Made by a program: the position numbers and the translations under genes. The notes under the pieces are model-generated. The model was given only the letters and a program-made list of their open reading frames with translations, ran no database searches and had not been told where the DNA came from. From an uncultured Mycoplasmatota bacterium (lineage in GTDB: Bacteria; Bacillota_I; Bacilli_A; RF39; UBA660), in NCBI GenBank assembly GCA_947087145.1, contig CAMUBM010000016.1, forward strand, positions 1 to 9,431: a stretch of 9,431 nucleotides of DNA, in the 5' to 3' direction. Below, one piece after another: positions 1-4,507 of this stretch (its first letter is position 1; each line of letters begins with the position of its first letter).

Positions 1-546
1 TGGAAAAGAAGGAACAAATTGCAAAGGCTCTTCTAAAAGGGTATCTTGATGTTTTTTTATATGTTCAAAGGCTCTTTCGTCTGTGTAAGATAAAACTTGG
101 TCTATTAAATAACCCCTCCCCCAACAGGCATAGTCTTGATGTGTTAAAATGTTTAATTTTTTTCTTAAATAAATTAATAAGGGATCGAAATGCCATCCTC
201 TCCTATAGAAGACATTTAGATTTTTTTCTATCGTATCGTAAGCTTCCTTATATTTACCTTGAAGAGTTAATAGTTGCATTTTTATCAGAATTATATTTTC
301 TATACTTTTTATGGGGGTTTTTGTTTCTATTAAATTTTCTGTACTGTTTAAAACTTCCTCTGCTTCCTCTATGTTCCCTGCTTTTATAAGGGTATTAGCA
401 TAATATGTTTTTCCAGAAACATCTGTAGGATATTTTTCAATATATTTTTGAAATTCGGTTAAAGCCCTGTGTATTTCAAATTTTTCAGCCATATGCATGA
501 TACTTCTAAAGTAAACAACATCGTAATATTTTTTTGCCAAGTTCAT
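1..546 (-). CDS. TPR-like protein of unknown function, C-terminus cut by the window edge
   Basis: An uninterrupted reading frame of 180-182 codons runs off the left edge of the window, so the C-terminus is missing. Two in-frame starts exist. ATG at 546 sits only one base after the AGAGGTGA ribosome site, which is too close. TTG at 540 lies about 7 bases from AGAGGTG and is the better start, giving a protein beginning MAKKYYDVVYF. Residues 15-110 are helical and contain TPR-like pairs: residues 24-65 include YANTLIKAGNIEEAEEVL, and residues 83-108 include LLTLQGKYKEAYDTI. These alternate small and large residues at typical helix-packing positions. Residues 111-180 are aromatic-rich and I do not recognise them. 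TPR folds usually mediate protein-protein contacts, so no enzymatic role can be assigned. The gene has its own promoter and follows the Nudix terminator, so it is probably an independent unit. The reading frame is clear; the TPR label is inference. Confidence 0.6.
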   Translation of the reverse strand, partial: MNLAKKYYDVVYFRSIMHMAEKFEIHRALTEFQKYIEKYPTDVSGKTYYANTLIKAGNIEEAEEVLNSTENLIETKTPIKSIENIILIKMQLLTLQGKYKEAYDTIEKNLNVFYRRGWHFDPLLIYLRKKLNILTHQDYACWGRGYLIDQVLSYTDERAFEHIKKHQDTLLEEPLQFVPSFP

Positions 547-557
547 TCACCTCTTTT

Positions 558-571
558 TAAAACAAGTTTTA
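558..571. promoter_or_regulatory. Operator-like palindrome TAAAACTTGTTTTA
   Basis: This is a perfect inverted repeat with 6-base arms and a 2-base centre. It lies directly after the -10 box (sharing its last base pair) and before the ribosome site of the truncated TPR-like gene. That is where a repressor could block initiation or early elongation. It matches no operator I know (not LexA, Fur/PerR, Rex or CcpA). In such AT-rich DNA a 14-base palindrome can arise by chance, so the regulatory role is inferred from position only. Confidence 0.3.
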
Positions 572-599
572 TTTTATAACAAATACTTCTATTATTCAA
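571..599 (-). promoter_or_regulatory. Sigma-A-type promoter of the TPR-like gene
   Basis: Read on the minus strand, TTGAAT (594-599) is followed after 17 bases by TAAAAT (571-576), a good -35/-10 pair. An overlapping alternative is TATAAA (573-578) preceded by TGT as an extended -10, with a shorter 15-base spacer. The start of transcription would fall within or next to the TAAAACTTGTTTTA palindrome. Confidence 0.55.
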
Positions 600-606
600 G
601 CAAAAG

Positions 607-626
607 AAAAAAGCCATTCCTGACTT
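607..626 (-). terminator. Intrinsic terminator of the Nudix gene
   Basis: On the minus strand AAGTCA pairs with TGGCTT (one T·G wobble) around a GGAA tetraloop of GNRA type. Six T residues follow, the first of them counted in the stem. The 5' arm overlaps two bases of the TAA stop codon, so coding sequence and terminator are fused. The T·G pair becomes A·C in the opposite sense, so the hairpin favours minus-strand transcription. Confidence 0.75.
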
Positions 627-1176
627 AATTAAAACGTTTCTGTAGTAGTTCATATAATTTTCTATTCTCTTCCGTAATGGGAACATATTCTGGGTCATTA
701 TTTTCTAGTATGGTATTTAAATATTCATAATAAACATATTTGATATCGGTGAGTTCTTCCACTTGGAGTTTCGTGTGTTCTATATCTACATTCCAAGGAA
801 GAAGATAAACATCGTCGAAAACTTTTAAAGTATGCTCTTTATAAGGTTGTTCTCTTTTTATAGTAAATAGGTATTCTAAACATTCTGGTTTTAATTCTAT
901 ATCTAGTTCTTCTTTTAGTTCACGCAAGCCTGTTTCTTCACTTGTTTCTCCAGCAAGTACGTGTCCTGCTACGGATAAAGCCCACAGATTTGGAAAAGTC
1001 TTTTTATAGGGATTTCTTTTTTGCATTAGAAGTTCATGTTTGTCATTAATAATCCAAATATGGACAGAACGATACCAATATCCTTTTTCATAAATTTCTT
1101 TTTTTGTTGCACTTATTCCTGTTTTTGTTCCATCTTCGTTTAAAATGTCGATGACTTCTTCCATTACATCACTCAT
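625..1176 (-). CDS. Nudix hydrolase, IDI/YfcD-like group
   Basis: This is a cytoplasmic Nudix-fold enzyme that would hydrolyse a nucleoside-diphosphate-linked or other diphosphate substrate with Mg2+. The Nudix box lies at residues 71-93 (numbering from the chosen start): G71, E77, R85-E86 and E89-E90 are all present. The usual Gly after the EE pair (EExGU) is Asp92. The preceding ISATKKEIYEKGYWYRSVHI and the PNLWALSVAGHV block resemble proteins annotated as YfcD-like or isopentenyl-diphosphate isomerase-like Nudix hydrolases. True IDI activity is not implied. The frame is open up to an ATG at 1197, but TAAAGGTGAA (1181-1190) is a ribosome site placed about 5 bases before ATG 1176. The protein is therefore taken as 183 residues beginning MSDVMEEV, typical for the group. 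No convincing promoter is visible between it and the SPFH gene, so partial read-through from upstream is possible. It ends in its own terminator. The substrate cannot be told from sequence. Confidence 0.9.
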   Translation of the reverse strand: MSDVMEEVIDILNEDGTKTGISATKKEIYEKGYWYRSVHIWIINDKHELLMQKRNPYKKTFPNLWALSVAGHVLAGETSEETGLRELKEELDIELKPECLEYLFTIKREQPYKEHTLKVFDDVYLLPWNVDIEHTKLQVEELTDIKYVYYEYLNTILENNDPEYVPITEENRKLYELLQKRFN

Positions 1177-1257
1177 TGTTTTCACCTTTATAATCATACC
1201 ATGAGTTGTTTTGTTTTTTCTTTATTTAAAATATATTTAACAGATTTTTGACAAAAG

Positions 1258-1280
1258 AAAAAAGCCAATTATTTTGACTT
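1258..1280 (-). terminator. Intrinsic terminator of the NfeD-SPFH operon
   Basis: On the minus strand AAGTCAA pairs with TTGGCTT (7 base pairs with one T·G wobble) around a five-base loop, and the T-run continues past the stem. The TAA stop codon lies in the loop, and the 5' arm is the last two sense codons and part of a third. The 3' arm and tail, TGGCTTTTTTCTTTTG, are identical over 16 bases to the terminator of the next gene at 601-616. Confidence 0.75.
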
Positions 1281-2162
1281 TTTATCGCTCATCATTTCTT
1301 TTATTGTTGTACCAATCGTTGCAATGGATTGAAGTTCTGATGGAACAATAATCTTTGTTGCTTGACCATTTGCTACATTTGATAGCGCTTCGTAACTTTT
1401 TAGAGTCAATACAGAAGCATCGGCTTTGGCATCTTTTAGAAGTTTAATTCCTTCGGCTTCGGCATTTTTTATTTTAAGCATTGCTTCTGCTTCCCCTTCT
1501 GCACGTTTGATTTGTGCTTCTTTGTCTGCTTCTGCTCTTAAAATAGCACTTTCTTTTTCTCCTTCTGCAATTAGGATACTTGATTTCTTTTCTCCTTCTG
1601 CTTGTAAGATTTTTTCACGGCGTTCACGTTCGGCACGCATTTGTTTTTCCATGGCTTCTTGAATGTCTCTTGGTGGTAAAATATTTTTTACTTCTACTCT
1701 GTTTACTTTAATTCCCCATGGGTCGGTTGCTTCGTCTAAAATCGAACGCATTTTTGAGTTGATGATATCTCTACTTGTTAGGGTTTGGTCTAGTTCTAGT
1801 TCTCCAATAATATTACGTAGTGTGGTTGCTGTTAAGTTTTCAATCGCACTTACTGGATATTCTACCCCATAAGTATATAATTTTGGATCAGTAATTTGAA
1901 AATAAACTACTGTATCGATTTGCATGGTAACATTATCTTTCGTAATCACTGGTTGTGGTGCAAAATCTTTTACAATTTCTTTTAAAGTAACAGCATTCGC
2001 TACTCTATCTACAAACGGAATTTTAAAGTGTAGTCCGTTTTTCCACGTTGTATAGTAAGAACCTAATCTTTCTACTACATAACTTTTTGCTTGTGGTACC
2101 ACTTTGATACTTGGTATCGCAATTAAAATAATTAAAACTAATATAGCAATTAAAAATGGCAT
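1269..2162 (-). CDS. qmcA: SPFH/Band 7 membrane protein, QmcA/paraslipin type
   Basis: This is a membrane-anchored scaffold protein of the stomatin/prohibitin/flotillin/HflK family. Residues 3-19 form one hydrophobic anchor. The Band 7 domain covers about residues 21-180, with typical segments VPQAKSYVVERLGSY (23-37), GLHFKIPFVDRV (43-54) and VITKDNVTMQIDTVVYFQI (72-90). Residues 170-245 are a highly charged coiled coil with four consecutive 11-residue repeats. A hydrophobic tail (about 268-290) and a lysine-rich end close the protein. At 297 residues it is close to E. coli QmcA (about 305). Such proteins oligomerise in membrane microdomains and often act with an NfeD partner and with proteases such as FtsH. 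The upstream NfeD gene stops one base before this ATG, and its last codons carry the ribosome site (AAGGAG, 7 bases away), so translation is probably coupled. Family assignment is firm; the cellular role is inferred. Confidence 0.95.
   Translation of the reverse strand: MPFLIAILVLIILIAIPSIKVVPQAKSYVVERLGSYYTTWKNGLHFKIPFVDRVANAVTLKEIVKDFAPQPVITKDNVTMQIDTVVYFQITDPKLYTYGVEYPVSAIENLTATTLRNIIGELELDQTLTSRDIINSKMRSILDEATDPWGIKVNRVEVKNILPPRDIQEAMEKQMRAERERREKILQAEGEKKSSILIAEGEKESAILRAEADKEAQIKRAEGEAEAMLKIKNAEAEGIKLLKDAKADASVLTLKSYEALSNVANGQATKIIVPSELQSIATIGTTIKEMMSDKKSK
1473..1604 (-). repeat. Four tandem 33-base (11-residue) repeats inside the SPFH gene
   Basis: Residues 187-230 of the SPFH protein fall into four 11-residue units: QAEGEKKSSIL, IAEGEKESAIL, RAEADKEAQIK and RAEGEAEAMLK. 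The spacing is exact, and the DNA shows matching 33-base units. An 11-residue period suits a nearly straight (hendecad) coiled coil, as in the long helix of SPFH assemblies. The copies differ in many bases, so they are an old structural repeat rather than a recent expansion. Confidence 0.85.
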
Positions 2163-2163
2163 T

Positions 2164-2589
2164 TTACTTCTCCTTCTTTCTAACCATTAATTTGACACCA
2201 TTGATTTCTTCAACGATGACTTCATCCCCAATTTCTAATTCAGCATCAGAAATAGCACTCCACCGTTTTCCATCGACTTTTACTTCTCCAACATTGTGTT
2301 TTTTTATTGGTTCTGTAACAATAGCTTCCATTCCAATGACGCGGTCTAGATTGGTTGTTTCTCTTTTGTTTTTTAACAAACGTTCTAAGAAACTTCTTGT
2401 TGTTAGTAGTAAGATAATTCCTAGTATAACAAAGATTGCAAATTGAATATAGAAATTATCTATAAATATCGACACGATTAATGAGACTATTCCGCTTGCG
2501 ATAAACCAAATGGATACTAGGTTCACTGTACTTACTTCTGCTATGATTAAAAGAAATACAATGATTAACCAAATCATCCACATTTCCAT
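2164..2589 (-). CDS. Short NfeD-like integral membrane protein (YbbK type)
   Basis: This 141-residue protein has three predicted membrane helices (about residues 3-20, 24-44 and 46-65), a basic linker (65-80), and a C-terminal OB-fold domain (84-137). The OB-fold contains VGEVKVDGKRWSAIS and the IGDEVIVEEINGVKLMV strands typical of NfeD. It is the short form that lacks the ClpP-like serine protease domain of long NfeD proteins and is close in length to E. coli YbbK. NfeD proteins partner SPFH proteins, and the qmcA-like gene follows after a single base. ATG 2589 is preceded by AGAGGTG at 5 bases. A promoter (2613-2641) lies just upstream. This gene and the SPFH gene form a two-gene operon ending at the 1258-1280 terminator. 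Confidence 0.9.
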   Translation of the reverse strand: MEMWMIWLIIVFLLIIAEVSTVNLVSIWFIASGIVSLIVSIFIDNFYIQFAIFVILGIILLLTTRSFLERLLKNKRETTNLDRVIGMEAIVTEPIKKHNVGEVKVDGKRWSAISDAELEIGDEVIVEEINGVKLMVRKKEK

Positions 2590-2612
2590 AACTTCACCTC
2601 TTTTATGTTTTT

Positions 2613-2641
2613 AATATACTACTAATCTATGCAGAATACAA
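2613..2641 (-). promoter_or_regulatory. Probable promoter of the NfeD-SPFH operon
   Basis: On the minus strand TTGTAT (2636-2641) is followed after exactly 17 bases by TATATT (2613-2618), about 25 bases before the ATG. The -10 matches the consensus in five of six positions and the -35 in three. No terminator is visible between the preceding gene (stop at 2666) and this promoter, so read-through may add to expression. Confidence 0.5.
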
Positions 2642-2665
2642 GAAATTTAGAAATGGAAAAACATT

Positions 2666-3592
2666 TTATATTTCATTATGCTTTTTTTTAATAAATGCCA
2701 AATGATATTCCCCATAATCTTTTCCTGGAATAATATTTATATTTTCTTTTTGATAACCATTCTCTTCAAAATGTTTTAAATTATAACTACACCATTTTTC
2801 ATCATCTGTATCTAGCCCATTATAAAGATAACCTCCTTGAATGACACCACCTTTGGCTAATAAGTAATCATACTCTTTCAGTTTTTCAAAATAGTTATAT
2901 CCGTCTATATTGTCATAAATCAAGTTTTGCATACAAGAAAGATAGATGGTATCAAATTTCTCACCTTTTAAAAGTGTGGGAATATTTCCAAAGTCTTCTA
3001 CAAAATATCTTAATTTGATTTCTAATAATTCTTTTTTTAAACGATAAAATTCTTTTTCTTCTAAAAAGATATTAGAAGGAATTACGTCTATCTGTACTCC
3101 TTTTGAATTTTTCTGGTCAATCACTGGATAATAAAAAAGATTTACTAATTTCTCTTTTGGGTATTTTTTATATAAATTTTCCCAATATTTTAATACATCG
3201 CTTGGCAATTCTTTTTTCATTTTTTCAAAATAATGTTTTCCGTAGTATTTATCGAACTCTATAGAATAAAAAAATTCTAAAAATTCCTGATAATCTAAAG
3301 CAAGTACTGCTGCAATGGATAAATACATAAAATAGATATTCAATAAATTAATATCAAAGACCGTAATATTCTTACATCCCATAGAAACAGCATTCAACAT
3401 TGGATTTGTAGAAGCAAGAACACCTAGATATTTTTTCCATTTTGCTTTCATTTTTACATAAAGTTCTTTATGATTAATCGTTCTAAAATTAAATATTTTT
3501 GAGTAATGCATATAGTCTTCACTAAATAAATCAGGATTTTCTATAATCTCACATGACTTTTCAAAATCTTTCTTCCAATTTAATTCTACCAT
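2666..3592 (-). CDS. DUF3419-like SAM-dependent transferase (BtaA-related), divergent
   Basis: This 308-residue cytoplasmic protein looks like a class I SAM-binding enzyme. Residues 56-82 (YLGVLASTNPMLNAVSMGC followed by KNITVFDIN) form the first strand, binding loop and acidic end (D80) of the SAM site. The layout is that of DUF3419 proteins, including a helix with LALDYQEFLEFF (97-108). Residues 213-227 (FDTIYLSCMQNLIYD) fit the motif IV region, and GGVIQGGYLYN (248-258) the strand after it. DUF3419 includes BtaA, which moves the 3-amino-3-carboxypropyl group of SAM to diacylglycerol in betaine-lipid synthesis, but many bacterial members are uncharacterised. The usual glycine-rich loop is poor (ASTNP). 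The frame opens at 3613, but AGAGGGGG lies 5 bases before ATG 3592, which is therefore chosen. It is monocistronic with its own promoter, and no BtaB-like partner is in view. I recognise the family from memory of the motif, so the assignment is tentative. Confidence 0.6.
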   Translation of the reverse strand: MVELNWKKDFEKSCEIIENPDLFSEDYMHYSKIFNFRTINHKELYVKMKAKWKKYLGVLASTNPMLNAVSMGCKNITVFDINLLNIYFMYLSIAAVLALDYQEFLEFFYSIEFDKYYGKHYFEKMKKELPSDVLKYWENLYKKYPKEKLVNLFYYPVIDQKNSKGVQIDVIPSNIFLEEKEFYRLKKELLEIKLRYFVEDFGNIPTLLKGEKFDTIYLSCMQNLIYDNIDGYNYFEKLKEYDYLLAKGGVIQGGYLYNGLDTDDEKWCSYNLKHFEENGYQKENINIIPGKDYGEYHLAFIKKKHNEI

Positions 3593-3616
3593 TTTATCCC
3601 CCTCTTTTAGCATTCT

Positions 3617-3644
3617 AGAATATCACAAAATTTTTAAATGTCAA
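3617..3644 (-). promoter_or_regulatory. Strong promoter of the DUF3419-like gene
   Basis: On the minus strand a perfect TTGACA (3639-3644) is followed after 16 bases by TATTCT (3617-3622), which is preceded by TGA as an extended -10. This is the best -35 box in the window. The leader would be short, about 20 bases to the AGAGGGGG ribosome site and start. Confidence 0.7.
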
Positions 3645-3655
3645 TTTTTACAAAT

Positions 3656-3676
3656 AAAAAAGCCTTTTTTGGCTCT
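3656..3676 (-). terminator. Intrinsic terminator of deoD
   Basis: On the minus strand AGAGCC pairs with GGCTTT (one G·T wobble) around an A6 loop, followed by the remaining T residues. It starts one base after the deoD stop codon. The tail GGCTTTTTTATTTG resembles the tails of the terminators at 601-616 and 1252-1267. Confidence 0.8.
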
Positions 3677-3677
3677 C

Positions 3678-4421
3678 TTACTTAATGATTGATTCTAAGG
3701 CTAAAGTTATTGATTCATTTAGTGACTTTTCACGGTCTTCTTGACTCATGAATGTTTCACTAAATTTACTATCAACAACCGTTAGGATACAAGCAGCTTC
3801 TTTCTCAAAGGAATCGGCGATATGGAATAAGGCAAATGCTTCCATCTCTTCTGCAACAATTTGAATGTTTTTTGGAACTCTTGCTAAAACGTGTTCATTA
3901 TCACTATAAAAGCCAAATTGTTCCGTTGACATTGCTGTTCCATTGTAAACGTGTAAATTATTTTCTTCTGCTACTTCGTTAATAATGGCGTTTAATTTCT
4001 TACTTGGATAAGCAAGATGTGTTGGGTCTCCATTATAAGAATAAGCGAAATTTCCTTCGTTATAGGCACAATCTACAACGACTAGGTCTGGAACGTTTAA
4101 CTCAGGAATTAATCCTCCACAAGTCCCTACTCGAATGATTTTTTCTACCCCAAAAAAGTAGAAAAGTTCAAAGCAGTAGATACTCATACTTGGCATTCCC
4201 ATTCCATGTCCCATCACCGTTACACGTGTTCCTTTGTAGTTTCCCGTATAGGCAAACATATTTCTTGTATCACTCACAAGTTTTGCTTCACTTAAGAAGT
4301 TTTCCGCAATATATTTCGCACGTAGGGGGTCCCCTGGCATGACAACAATGGGTGCAATTTCTTCCTTAGTACATGCTATGTGTGCTGGTTTTATATGCTC
4401 TAAAACTTTTGGTGCCTTCAC
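3678..4421 (-). CDS. deoD: Purine-nucleoside phosphorylase, DeoD type
   Basis: This cytoplasmic enzyme reversibly splits purine (deoxy)ribonucleosides with phosphate into the base and (deoxy)ribose-1-phosphate, in purine salvage. The family features are nearly all present (numbering from the chosen start): VVMPGDPLRAKYIAENFL (26-43) with G30, D31 and the phosphate-binding R34; R53; VTVMGHGMGMPSMSIY (67-82); IIRVGTCGGL (95-104). The nucleoside-binding EEMEA (191-195) and catalytic-type D217 and R230 are also there, with the same 13-residue spacing as D204/R217 of E. coli DeoD. H14 may be the residue donated to the neighbouring subunit of the hexamer. Length is 247 against about 239 in E. coli. 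The frame opens at GTG 4430, but that base is part of the AAGGAG ribosome site (4430-4435), so the real start is GTG 4421, 8 bases further on. No other deo gene is adjacent. The segment after D217 (VDSKFSET) differs from the E. coli SDHIRT, so base preference may differ. Confidence 0.93.
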   Translation of the reverse strand: MKAPKVLEHIKPAHIACTKEEIAPIVVMPGDPLRAKYIAENFLSEAKLVSDTRNMFAYTGNYKGTRVTVMGHGMGMPSMSIYCFELFYFFGVEKIIRVGTCGGLIPELNVPDLVVVDCAYNEGNFAYSYNGDPTHLAYPSKKLNAIINEVAEENNLHVYNGTAMSTEQFGFYSDNEHVLARVPKNIQIVAEEMEAFALFHIADSFEKEAACILTVVDSKFSETFMSQEDREKSLNESITLALESIIK

Positions 4422-4449
4422 AATAATCACTCCTTATTATTCTGACTCT

Positions 4450-4478
4450 ACTATATCAAAAAAAAGTAAACCAATAAA
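4450..4478 (-). promoter_or_regulatory. Probable deoD promoter embedded in the upstream terminator
   Basis: On the minus strand the extended -10 TGATATAGT has its hexamer at 4450-4455. At 17 bases upstream lies a poor -35 (TTTATT, 4473-4478). The -35 and spacer lie within the loop, 3' arm and T-run of the U32 terminator. The -10 is close to consensus (TATAGT) and about 15-20 bases before the ribosome site, giving a very short leader. Confidence 0.45.
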
Positions 4479-4487
4479 TAGTTTACT
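4458..4487 (-). terminator. Strong intrinsic terminator of the GNAT-401aa-U32 operon
   Basis: On the minus strand AGTAAAC (4481-4487) pairs perfectly with GTTTACT (4465-4471) around a nine-base loop, and a run of eight T residues follows (4458-4465, the first counted in the stem). It begins about 20 bases after the U32 stop codon. This is the longest unbroken stem and T-run in the window. Confidence 0.85.
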
Positions 4488-4507
4488 CTAAATTTTACTT
4501 TTCTTGA

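Noticed and set aside
141..389. Plus-strand 82-codon open frame rich in Leu and Phe
   Set aside because: It is antisense to the truncated TPR-like gene, which has a promoter, ribosome site and longer frame. The hydrophobic composition is what reversed Lys/Glu-rich AT-rich coding DNA gives.
1197..1254. A promoter for the Nudix gene (TTGTCA at 1249-1254; TGGTATGAT just before the ribosome site)
   Set aside because: Spacers to any -10 after TTGTCA are too short (13-15 bases), and the TATGAT would start transcription inside the ribosome site. Neither is good enough to list.
1426..1872. Plus-strand open frames opposite the SPFH gene, rich in Ser and Ala
   Set aside because: They are antisense shadows of the Glu/Ala/Lys repeats of the SPFH coiled coil (GCA/GAA/AAA codons read backwards). 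They have no supporting ribosome sites and no protein-like domain.
2641..2666. Small hairpin AAATG-TTTTTC-CATTT after the DUF3419-like gene
   Set aside because: The stem is only five mostly A-T pairs and no T-run follows, so it is not a credible terminator.
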